Below, piece after piece: positions 1-9,690 of a stretch of 64,000 bases of DNA. The position numbers and the translations under genes were made by a program. Each line of letters opens with the position of its first letter. The first letter of the stretch is position 1. Under the pieces are notes generated by a model. The model searched no databases and was not told the DNA's origin. It worked only from the letters and a program-made list of their open reading frames with translations. This DNA comes from Fulvia fulva (lineage: Eukaryota > Ascomycota > Dothideomycetes > Mycosphaerellales > Mycosphaerellaceae), in the NCBI RefSeq assembly GCF_020509005.1, contig NC_063018.1, forward strand, positions 1,364,001 through 1,428,000. Reading direction: 5' to 3'.

Positions 1-500
1 AGTCCGTTCCCATATGGTAATACATAAGCTTCCCTCACCGTCCAGGTTCCAATCAGTTCCTGCACATGTGCCTATCCTTACACACTCGAAGCATGACGAG
101 GTTTCGAGAAGTGAACGTCACCAATGCAAGACTGCTAGAGTACACGGAACGCCGCACTGACGACTTTCTACACCACACTCAGCTTATCATTGGACGAAAT
201 CGCACCATCTTCGAGCCCACCCTTCAAAATTTGCAACTGCAATATCTGAGCACCACAATCCTCGCACTTTGTCGTTCGCAGCGTCAATCATTTTCTCATG
301 TCGCAAGGTTTAGCGAGGTGTCCGCAAGCTCAGCGCCGAAGGTCTCGATAGCGGGGAGAACGTATGCTGCGGTTCGCAACACAAGATCGCTTCGCGACTG
401 GCAGTTGGAGCGTGGATTATGATGGGCGATGAGCCGCAGCCCCGAGCTTGCGCTGCATCGTCAGGATGAAGTGTTGATTGACTTGATGCTGGGTCCCATC
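1..500. other. Unique-looking flank left of Copia-1, no recognisable gene
   Basis: This stretch has ordinary CpA/TpG content, unlike the RIPed DNA further right, so it looks like unique or unmutated sequence. An open frame of 118 codons runs on the plus strand from 66 to 422, and shorter frames overlap on the minus strand. None resembles a family I recognise, and none has a convincing start context, domain or intron structure. It is most likely intergenic DNA or the edge of an unknown gene, and it served as the insertion target of Copia-1. Confidence 0.4.
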
Positions 501-674
501 TGTTGTAGGGTGATTGACGAGTGTACAAGCTTGCTGAACCATGAAACAATAAGGGTGATCAGATACCTTCTGAATTGCATAAGATGTATCTATGGTGGCT
601 ACAGATATTGCTGATATAGGGTGTGTGTGCCAAGTCCTGACTAATATGGTACCCAAGTCACCTGATTCACAACA
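501..674 (-). repeat. Copia-1 3' LTR
   Basis: The LTR starts tgttgt and ends acaaca in plus orientation, giving short inverted termini. It is nearly identical to 6459-6633. Because the element reads on the minus strand, this copy is the downstream (3') LTR. Confidence 0.93.
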
Positions 675-684
675 CTCCCCTTTC
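675..684 (-). other. Copia-1 polypurine tract
   Basis: On the minus strand this reads gaaaggggag and abuts the 3' LTR directly. That is the expected place and composition for the plus-strand primer of a Copia element. Confidence 0.75.
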
Positions 685-791
685 AGGCTGGCAGATTGTC
701 TGCCAGGATGACCCCATAGACCTAGTAGGTGCAGGCAACTCCTATATCCTTCAGATGTGCATCACTTCAGCTGTCTTGCACATGTTAGCAT

Positions 792-1451
792 ATGCCAAAC
801 TGCTCCAGTTATCACAATCATCAGGTGCCAGAATGGCTGTATAGCCCCACTTCTGAGCTTATTGAGCTTCATCTTTCCTCTTTTGGACTCTTTTGGAAGC
901 AATTGGAAGCTTCTCTTGTGAAGGGTCCAGCAGGCAGTAGCAAGTGTCATAAGCAGGCGTGCTTAAAAGAACTTCCTGTAGCACCAGCAACTCTTCCCTC
1001 TTCATACCACTTCTGCAGTGCCAATGCTGCTCTCTCCCCACGCGAGTCCCCAGGTCATCGCTCCTACCCAGGATCTCCCACTGGTAGTGGCTTCCCAAGC
1101 CCATCCCAGAATCCTCCATCCCCTGGCTTGTCCCAGACTCGCATGGGCCAGCCAGTCAACCCAACCAACTTGCTCCCAGCAGAGATTGACTATCGCATCA
1201 CTGCTCCACGAGCTCCTGGTGACGGGTCCAGAACTGCCTTGCTTGAGCTGAGGATCCCATATCAGAGTTCAGCCAGTAGAGATGAGGCAATTGTTGCCAT
1301 CCGTAATCTTCTGGCTCGCTTAGCTACTGATGATGCTTTCTGGGATGGCATGATGAGCAACTCCAAGGAGAATTGGGCTAACAAGATGATGAGACAACTT
1401 CCTCATTGTGGTCTAGAGAGACTTCTATGCGATCATTTTCCTTTGTTATAA
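792..1451 (+). CDS. Antisense ORF between Copia-1 RNase H and 3' LTR, unknown function
   Basis: A 219-codon open frame runs opposite to gag-pol in the 0.94-kb segment between the end of pol (1612) and the purine tract (684). The predicted protein has a Ser/Pro-rich middle (about residues 75-115) and a more ordinary C-terminal part with a short acidic/aromatic stretch (about 165-215). I recognise no domain, signal peptide or membrane segment. The frame is uninterrupted although the sense pol frame of the same element is cut by about ten stops. Antisense ORFs at this position are known from some plant LTR retrotransposons; whether this one is expressed cannot be seen here. It could be a chance frame or a captured host fragment. 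Confidence 0.35.
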   Translation: MPNCSSYHNHQVPEWLYSPTSELIELHLSSFGLFWKQLEASLVKGPAGSSKCHKQACLKELPVAPATLPSSYHFCSANAALSPRESPGHRSYPGSPTGSGFPSPSQNPPSPGLSQTRMGQPVNPTNLLPAEIDYRITAPRAPGDGSRTALLELRIPYQSSASRDEAIVAIRNLLARLATDDAFWDGMMSNSKENWANKMMRQLPHCGLERLLCDHFPLL

Positions 1452-1611
1452 GATGGCTTGCTTTGAAAGGCAGCCATGATATGACCCTGATGGGTCCCTG
1501 ATGATGAGCAGATAGCTCTAACAGTTAATACAAATGAATGTGCTTTAAACAAATGAAATTTCCTATAGTATCCAGTGACAAATGAAATTGTGCCTCAGCG
1601 TGAATGCCTTC

Positions 1612-4600
1612 TTAGAGAATGTGGTTTGGGGACTTTGGCTTTGTAAGCCAGTCTGCCAGCTGAAGGGTTGTTAGGATATTTTCAACCACAATAACACCTT
1701 ACTCATGAATCCATCTGCAGAAGTGATTCCTGAGCCTGACATGCTTTGTCCTTTTGTGGTTAGAGTGATCCCTTACAAGCTTGATAGCTGACTGGTTGCC
1801 TACAAAGATTTTGGATAGGGATGCTTTCCATCCTGTCATCTTTTGAGTCTCCTGTAGGAGGTTCCTCATCCACATCACTTCTCTGCAGCATTCAGTGAGG
1901 GCCACATATTCTGCCTCAGTGCTGGAGAGCACTACCTCTTTCTAGAGGGCAGATTTCTATGCTACTGGGCCTCCAGCCATCTTGATTAGGAGCCCAGATG
2001 TGGATCTGCCTAAGGGATCCCTAGAAAAGTCTGAATCTGTGTAGATTTTAGGCCTCAGTGAAGAGTTCTTTCTGAAGATCAGGCCCTTGTCAATTGTTCT
2101 AGCAATGTATCTCCAAACATGCTTTGTAGCTGTAATTTGGTCTGTAGATAGGTTGGCCAGAAATTTGGCCAAGTGATTTGTGGCATGGGAGATGTCTGGC
2201 CTTGTTTAGTTAGCCAGATACTGGAGTTCCCTAATCATTGTGTTGAACAGATTGTAGTCCTGGATAGAGCATTATGAGGTATGCTTCTTATACAGGCGGT
2301 CAAGGGGATACTTGACACTTTTGGCTTGGTCAAGGCCATGCTTCTAGAGCTTCTCCAAAGCATAATGCTTCTAGGAGATGAGAAGGTCTCCCTTCTTGTT
2401 CAGCTTCAGATGTATGCCAAGGAAGAGGTTGGTGTCCACAGTCTTGATGGAGTACTTCTTCTTCAGGCCAGCAATGAGGTTGTCAATCCCCTTTTCAGAT
2501 TTGCTAAAGATTTGGAAGTCATCCACATAAAGGAGGACAAGAATGTCCTCCCCCTGAAAGAGGCAAGCATCAGAATCTGTCCTCTTCAGGCCAAGAGCTT
2601 CAAGAGTCTCTTTTGTATCATAGTACCAGAGGTTGGCTGACTGTTTCAATCTATACAACCCTTTCTTGATCTCCAGGACCAGGTTTGATGCATTCTTCTT
2701 GATCAGTTCAGCTCCTTCAGGTGGTCTGATGAAGAGAGGTCTATCAATCTTGGGGTTCATGAAGGCTGTTTCCACATCAATTTGCCTTCTCTTCCAGCCA
2801 AGCACTATGCACAGGGCCAGGAGGATTCTGCCAGTAGTATGCCCTAGGGTGGGTGCAAATGTGTTGACATAGTCCATCCCAAGTCTTTAGGTGAATCCCT
2901 TTGCAGTCCATCTGGCTCTGCGCTTTTCAATGGTTCTATCTGGCAGATACTTGTAATGAAGTACCCATTTCCCAGAGAGAAGCTTCCTTCCCTTTGGGAC
3001 CTTGGACATATGGATCCATTGGACACATTCTGTGTCTTCAAGAGATGTGAATTCTTTCCTGACTGCCCTGACCCATTCAGCTCTGTCAGGCCTGCTGAGG
3101 GCATTAGTGAGGGAAGTTGGGTCTTTCAACTTCTCCTTCTTGGGTGCAGATTCTGCAGCTGCTGCAGAAAGTCCTTGATTGGCAAGTCTTCTGTAGTCAT
3201 GCTGGACTCTGCCCTCTCTGGTGCTTCTTCTTGTGGCCTCAGGAATGACCTTTGCTTGTTTCATGACAGTTGATTCCACCATATCACCTCTCTTTCTTTT
3301 GCCAAGATGGGGCTGAGGATGGAATGGGGTCATGAGGTCGTCAGGGTCGTCAGGTCAGTCCTCTGGGGCTTGTTGCCCATGGACAGTTTCTTCAGGAGTG
3401 GTTTCCTGGATCTGGGGGGAAGCGCTTCTTGGCGTATGTGAGAATGTCACATGCTCCCCTTGGCGCTCTGGGGAGTCTTCTGTTGATGCACCATTTTGTC
3501 CAGCTGGGTCACTATGCTGCTGCAGCTCCCCCTGGGGCTGCTCAGTCTCCTGTCCATTCTGTGGAGAGGTGTGACGCGCTTGGGGCGCATGTTGGGGCAT
3601 GTGATTGCGCCCTTGTGGAGAGTGAGGCTCTTTGGGACTTGCTGAGGGGCCTCCTGGGACATCTGGGGAGTCTTCAGGATCCATTTGGGAGGTGGACTTC
3701 TTCTCTTTCACACCCATCATCTACTGCTTTAAGCTGGGAGCTCTGATCTCTTGGAGATGGCTCCCCGTGAGCGACCTGCTGGGCAGCAGGGTATGGATGG
3801 CCAAATAGGCAGTCTTCATTGAAGGCGCAGTGGGGTCTAAACTTGGAATCATCTGTCCACATCCTCCCATTCCAGACTGGTCTCCAGAGCAGGTAGTTGG
3901 TTGAGGAGTCCTCCTGGAATCCAACATACCACCATATCTCTGCTCTGGGCATAAACTTGGCTGAATCTTGCTTGTTGTCCAAGTTTCTAAATGCCTTGCA
4001 CCCAAACCTCCTGATGTTGCTCAGGTCAACCTCCCTGACCCCCAGCCCAAGGTCTTCTTCAAAGTCCTGGATTGGGATCTTCTTGGTGGTAAGGTTGTAG
4101 AGTCTGTTGGTAATGTAGCATGAATGCTTCATAGCAAAATGCTATATGAATTGTGGGAGGCCAGAGTCTATCATCATAGCTCTTGCCTTGTTCACCACAA
4201 CCTTGTTGGAAGCTTCTGCAATCCCATTCTGCTCAGGAGTGTATGGGGCTGAGAATTCCCATCTGATGTCTTCAGCCTGGGCTTCCCTAGCAAGTTCCTT
4301 GTTGTCGAACTCCCCTCCTTGGTCAGAGAACCATATCTTGGGGGTCTTCTTGTAGAAGTTCCACATCTTGGCTAAGAATGCCTTGATTGCTGCAGGGGCA
4401 TAATCTTTCTTCTCCAATAGTATGCACTATCTCATCCTTGTCTTTGCACAGGTGAGCATCAGACAGTACTTGTACTTCTGTGAGGATACTGGCGCAATTG
4501 AGCCAATCAGATCTGCATGAAATTCATCAAGGGCATAGAGTGCCAAGGGTCTAGGAGTTCTTAAAACAACTCTCTGTGACCTGGACAACTTGCATAGCTC

Positions 4601-6376
4601 GCAGTGTCCAAGTTCTGCAGTATCAATTCCTTTAAGGCCTGTTGCTGTACTCTTCGTAGCATTGAGCAAGGTGCTGCCAATGTGCCCAAGTCTTTGGTGC
4701 CATCTAATAGTGTCAGCTCTTGGCAAGGCAAAGGCAAGTGCTGCAAGGCCTCTCAGTTTTGATCTGTTGATTTTGCTCTTTGGAGCTCTCCTAATGCGGA
4801 AGTTCCTGAGCACAGTCACATTCTTGACTGTTGTAAGCAAGCCCATTGGCTTGCCTTTCTAGAGCAGGGTGTTTAATGGCCTGTCCATATAGATGCCATG
4901 ATCTTTAAACATAAGTTCTGCAGAAATCAATGTAGCATCAGCATCTGGGGAGTACAGGACATTGCGGGCCATGAAGGTTTGCTTCTGGCCAAATTGGTTC
5001 TTGAACACAATTTCCATGTCTCCCTCAATGTACAGCTAGGATCGTCCAACTGCTTGGGAGAAGCATTTGGGTTTGTGCAGTCGCCTCACATTGATGAGGT
5101 CATCCAGCATATTGGTGATGTGAAAGGAAGTGCCTGTATCCAAGATTTTGTCTGACATAAGCAGGCTAAGCACTGCAGCAGCGGCTCTTCCATAGGTCAG
5201 TTCATTTGCTGCCATTGCCACTGCTGCTCCTGCTCTCCCATGAGGTAGTCAGAAGTCTGATTGCTCCCCTTCATCAAAAGCATCTCGCTTCTGAGGGGTG
5301 TCAGACTCTGATTGGTCATCATCTTCAACAGCTGCTGCTGCTTTGCCCTTTCCCTTACCTCTCTGGCCTTGGGCTTTCTGCTTTGGGATTTTCCCCTTCC
5401 TAGGGTCTTTCCCTTTGCTCCTGGGGTTCTTCTCCGGATGCTGCTTAAAGCAATTGGCATTGGTGTGCTTATAGGTGCATTGAGTGCACAGATCCTCATC
5501 ATCAAAAGCTCCCCCAACAAGTCCAGTCCTGATGGATGTTGGGACTTGTTCCCTTCTGAGGGTGGAGATCATGGTCCCTAGGGATGTGGTTTCTGGAGGA
5601 TTGTTGTGCCTCTATGTTCTGAGCCATTCAACATGGTTCAGTCCCTCCACAAACTTAAGTCTGTAGTACCCATCTGGCATAACAAAGAGAGGCTTAAGCT
5701 TCTTCTTGTTATCCACCTGTGAGGTTACTATGAACTGATCCAGAGCAATCCTGTGGTTATGTACCCAGGATTGGAATGATTCACAGTATCTGAGGGTGTT
5801 TGGGCAAAGCTCATCAAGCTTTAGCTTGTTGACACTCCTCATTGCATCATATAGATCAATTGTGACCACAGGTTTCCAGGTTGTTGCAATGGTATCATAC
5901 AGCTCTTTGGCAGACTTGTCTGCCTCACCAAGGTTTGGCCTTATGCTTGGATCAAGTCTTGATGTGATGCAACCAAATGCTTTCATATCGTTGATCTTCC
6001 ATTTCTTATATGCAGCCTTATAGCCTGGGCTATCCTGCCCAATGGGTGTGGTCTCTCCCCCATAAGTTGCTGGGGAAGGCATTGAAACCTTGTCCACCCA
6101 GTCCAGATCATGGAAGACATGCCCAGCTAGATCGTTCTCCAGAAGGGCTGTCAGGGGCATCGTTTTCCAGGCTTGGAACTGGACTCCCTTCTTCAGCACC
6201 TGGTTGTCCTTGGCGGATTTGGCCAGGCTGCTGTGGTTGTTTGTTCTGCTCTCCATTTTGGGCCTAGCTCTTCTGCTGTACCACTGGTATTGATGCTTGG
6301 GACCTCGGCTTCCTGCAGGTGTTGCTGAATCGATTGGATACAGGTAAGGCAAATGCAGGGTCAGGGTCACCAGCAA
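1612..6376 (-). pseudogene. Copia-1 gag-pol polyprotein, broken
   Basis: Reading down the minus strand, Gag runs from 6376 with a CCHC-like zinc knuckle (CTQC, then H and C) near 5460. A retropepsin-like motif ILDTGTSFH lies near 5140. The GAG-pre-integrase HHCC region is near 4560-4710. The integrase core lies at about 4150-4550 with SDQGGEF and YTPEQNGIAE. RT spans about 2400-3150 with LYVDD. RNase H has YTDSD near 2040 and STEAEY near 1920. The frame ends with an LTKP-type tail at 1612. It is interrupted by about ten in-frame stops (for example at 5612, 5249, 5036, 4427, 4142, 3355, 2887, 2371, 1957 and 1699) and by one frame change near 3700. Most stops replace Gln or Trp codons, as RIP produces. 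Confidence 0.9.
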
Positions 6377-6440
6377 AGCAAGCTGATCCTTGATGGAGGC
6401 TCTGATGACAATTCAGGCTTCAGGTCGAATAGGCAGAGGA

Positions 6441-6458
6441 GCACCCGGGCTCATAACC
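6441..6458 (-). other. Copia-1 primer-binding site, initiator tRNA-Met half
   Basis: Directly inside the 5' LTR the minus strand reads ggttatgagccc. The complement, gggctcataacc, matches the anticodon arm of initiator tRNA-Met, with cat as the anticodon. Drosophila copia is known to use an internally cleaved 5' half of this tRNA as primer. By inference Copia-1 does the same, with the primer ending about three or four bases after the anticodon. Confidence 0.75.
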
Positions 6459-6633
6459 TGTTGTAGGGGTGATTGACGAGTGTACAAGCTTGCTGAACCA
6501 TGAAACAATAAGGGTGATCAGATACCTTCCGAATTGCATAAGATGTATCTATAGTAGCTACAGATATTGCTGATATAGGGTGTGTGTGCCAAGTCCTGAC
6601 TAATATGGTACCCAAGTCACCTGATTCACAGCA
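6459..6633 (-). repeat. Copia-1 5' LTR
   Basis: This copy of the Copia LTR is upstream in element orientation. It differs from 501-674 by one inserted g and four substitutions. Two substitutions (tctatagtag against tctatggtgg) are TpG to TpA. Confidence 0.92.
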
Positions 6634-7502
6634 CTATCAGTTCTTTGGATGCCAAGCCTCTAGCGTGCTTTCTTCCTTCCGCATTCGAGCTTATCTCTCT
6701 TTCTTACTTTTATAGATCTATAACATATTAATCTACTTATATTATCTAGTTATAGGTACCTCGCGCGATATACTATATTGTATACGTACCTTCAATATAA
6801 AATATTAATTGTTCCTACTAACTAATAGCCGATATACGCGACGCAATATAACGCTATAGTAGTAGTAAACTCGAGATCTATAGTAAGGATAACTCGACGA
6901 GTATTATAGTAATACCTAGTTAGTATACTATAGGTAGATAGATATTAATACTAACGGTAGCCTTACTAGACTTGAAGTACTACTAGCCTACTAAGCGGTA
7001 ATAATACCTTAAGAATCCGCGACTCAGAAATTTATACGTAACTAAGCGGTATCCGCGACTCGTACTAGTACTACTATTATAGTTAATCGTACTAATAGTA
7101 TACTAGATATTAGTAAGCTATAGGGTAAGGATGACTACCTACGATAGGCCGATGTTATCGAGTCTATCCTATATAGAGACTAGCTCTAGAGAGATATAGC
7201 TAACCCTCTAAAGCCTAAGCCTACTCTTTATAAGAATAAGGAAGACTATAAGCTTTAAGAGCGGGTTAAAGTATAGGAAGCGAAGAAGTATTAAGCTCGC
7301 GCTCTTATTATCGCTAACTATAGTTAGTCTATCGTAGATAACTATAAAGCTAACTAAATACTATATATACTTTAAGATTACCTTAAAGCGACCTATAGAT
7401 AGACTAGTAAGTTAGAAGAATACTCGTTATATCTCGACTTCGAGTCGTACTTATATAGCGGCTCTAACTTAGATAAGTATTACTAATAGTATTAGACGAA
7501 GC
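6634..7502 (+). pseudogene. Copia-2: RIPed relic with Copia Gag-like frame, outermost layer
   Basis: The first ~75 bases look unmutated; CpA then almost vanishes. From about 7110 a plus-strand frame reads through to 7502 if TAG/TAA are taken as mutated Gln/Trp codons. It looks like the N-terminal Gag domain of fungal Copia elements: a short GKDDYLRWAD-like opening, then a basic helix region with RARALIIAN. Gypsy-1 interrupts the frame at 7502. The continuation on the other side is only about 15 bases long (59105-59119) before Gypsy-4 begins, so the rest of this element lies beyond the window or is lost. I did not find its LTR. The family call rests on a degraded frame and is moderate at best. 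Confidence 0.45.
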
Positions 7503-7624
7503 TATAAGAGTAGGGATATTGTAATATATAGTACGTCTAAGATTCTCTAAATTATAGGCAAACTAAAGCTTACTTTATTTCTTAAGCCCGGTATTTTGTA
7601 GATAAGTCGTAGTATATATTACGT
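7503..7624 (-). repeat. Gypsy-1 3' LTR, first part
   Basis: This is the left end of the left LTR, matching 57558 onward with RIP-type differences. TadB-1 entered after 7624. Confidence 0.82.
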
Positions 7625-8574
7625 ATAAGATTAGGATAACTATTAAGTTCGCTAACTATATAGTAGTAGTAAAAGCCTAAGTAAAGGAAGAACTGAAATG
7701 GCGACGACGACGGTAGTAGACGACCGAGAGCAAGGGGTAGACGAGTAGAGGACGCTCTATAAGAAGGCGGAAGAGATAGTAGCGGTAGAAGAAGGGAGAT
7801 TTCTAGAGAGAGTACTAAAAGGAGTAATAAGCGAACTACTCGGAGGACTAAAGGCGCTTAAACGACAAACAAGTACTACGATCAATAGGGCAATCAAAGT
7901 AGTAAAACGAAACGCGAGAAATAACCCCTAAAGAGACTCGAGACAGACCTAGGGCCTAACGACCTAGGTAATAATTACGAGCTAACCTACCCCCTCTAAA
8001 GTATAGTACTACGAGTCTATATTACGGACTAGAAAGAGAAGGAAGAGATAGGAAAGATAACCGGGAGGGAGATAGTTAAGAAGATTGGAGTGAAGAGAAT
8101 AGTAGGAGTAAGGGAAGATAATAAAGGGATCAAGCTGTTTATAGTATATATATAGGACAAGAAGGCCCTCGAAATGAATAAGGAGTAGATACTAAAGATC
8201 GAGAGTATAGCGAAAGTCTCCTATTAATAGTATATAGTAATTACGTATAGGGTCCTACAAACCTTTAATATATAAAGGGATATACTAAGCCTCTAGAGGC
8301 AAAACTAGGTAATAGTACTAGGACTATAGATCATAAAGATAGCGTAGGTTAAGAAGAAGATAGAGGAGGGCAAGAGGGCCTCCTCGCTAATCTTATAGGT
8401 TATAATACTAGAGTAAGTAAACAAGGTCTTAGACTAAGGGTTATACTAGGACTTTAAAAGGCTAGATATAGAAATCTATTAAAGTAACTATAGAATCCTC
8501 TAATGTTTTAACTATTAATAGTACGGACATATTGCCCTAAAGTATAGCAAAGCTATACTAGTTTACTCCTACTA

Positions 8575-8625
8575 ACGTACTTTACTACCGAGCGGGCTAC
8601 TTTTACTAAGAACTATACTACTTCT
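8575..8625. repeat. Pogo-1 left terminal inverted repeat
   Basis: About 51 bases match the complement of 9623-9690, apart from a 17-bp duplication present only on the right and a few transitions. Confidence 0.85.
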
Positions 8626-9622
8626 ACTTTAATTACGACGATATCTTAACACGACGACATCCTATAGAATCGTTACTAGGAGGACAATTCCTCTTTAGAC
8701 TCTTCGCTATCTAGTAAGTCTACTTAATAGGTACGTACGTTATACCCCGACTCGCTATATCGCTTATAGCGTCGTAGCCTTAGTACTAACCGAACACTAT
8801 CTAGCGACTCTCTACTTACTTCCTACCTCCTAGTATCCTCTAGAGGTATCAATTACGACGCCTTATCGAAGGTTAGAGACCCTCTAGACTGAATGTACTT
8901 GCGCTTTCGTGCTTTCCGCTATATAAGGGCCTCGTTAGACTTACGTAGCTTACTAATCTCGCTTCGTATAAGAGCTATCTAATACGCTATCTCTCTACTC
9001 CCTCTCTATTGCCCTATTGAACAACCTTCCTCTTTCTACTACGCCTTTCTAAACCCGTAACGACGCTCTAAGACGTAATGACACCTATTATAAACCCTGT
9101 CTCGTCGAAGTTCTAGGTGTCCTAGTTAAGGATACTATACTTCTCCTTTATATTACGTATAAGCAAGAACTACTTCTCGATAACGTCTAGATCTTTAATT
9201 AGGGCTCGCTAACGATCGTATCTACGGATTATACGAACCTGTAGCTCACGATGTTACCTAATAAACCCGTCTATCTAATTGAGACTAGCGGGCTTAAGAC
9301 CCTTCTCTTATAGTAATAAATCGGCTATTACTCGTATACTAGCCTTTAATAGCGGGAAACCTCTAAGATCTAGCTCGAGTATATACTTAAGTATCACCCT
9401 CTCTTCTAGCTCTATAAGCTTCTTCGAATTAGGCTCGTAGTCACCCCGAGGAGGTCGTCTATTCAATCGATACCCTAGTATAGTTCGAGACGCGTCGTAT
9501 ACCTTTATAGCAAGTCGATTCGTGATTATCGCGTCGCGTTTCGTAGCCTATATAGCTAAGGTCAGTTTGGCCTCCTTTAAAGATAATCTACGCTATAATA
9601 GTAGTTATATAGCTATATCTAT

Positions 9623-9690
9623 AGAAGTGGTACAGTTCTTAGTAAAAGTGGCCCGCTCGGTAGTATAGCCCGCTCGGTAGTAAAGTACGT
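9623..9690. repeat. Pogo-1 right terminal inverted repeat
   Basis: This end is longer than the left one because the unit containing cccgctcggtagta is present twice in tandem. Confidence 0.85.

Larger units (their letters stand above)
501..6633 (-). mobile_element. Copia-1: Ty1/Copia LTR retrotransposon, lightly RIPed
   Basis: Two LTRs (174 and 175 bp) flank a minus-strand gag-pol relic in the Copia order: Gag, protease, integrase, reverse transcriptase (RT), RNase H. The bases next to the element are ccatc on the left and ctatc on the right, a 5-bp TSD with one C-to-T difference. The LTRs differ at four substitutions and one indel by eye. Two of these, in the right LTR, are TpG to TpA changes. 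A primer-binding site matching the initiator tRNA anticodon region and a purine tract lie directly inside the LTRs. About 0.94 kb without pol homology separates RNase H from the 3' LTR and carries an antisense open frame. The element cannot encode its own proteins because pol is broken many times. Confidence 0.93.
8575..9690 (-). mobile_element. Pogo-1: Fot1/pogo-type DNA transposon, internally deleted and RIPed
   Basis: Terminal inverted repeats of about 51 bp (left) and 68 bp (right) begin acgtactttactacc and are flanked by TA on both sides (8573-8574 and 9691-9692), the target of Tc1/mariner/pogo elements. On the minus strand, Gln/Trp-corrected frames resemble the N-terminal half of Fot1-like transposases: a helix-turn-helix region and an FDETGF motif with the first catalytic Asp near 9110. 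After that region the frame passes quickly into a basic C-terminal tail. The second and third catalytic residues and their surroundings are missing. At 1116 bp against about 1.9 kb for Fot1, this is a deletion derivative. Confidence 0.85.

Noticed and set aside
66..422. 118-codon frame in the unique flank as a host gene
   Set aside because: No recognisable domain, start context or homology, and overlapping frames on the other strand are equally long. Kept only as undefined flank.
6441..6458. A tRNA gene fragment next to Copia-1
   Set aside because: Only the anticodon-arm match is present, at the exact primer-binding position. It is a primer-binding site, not a tRNA gene.
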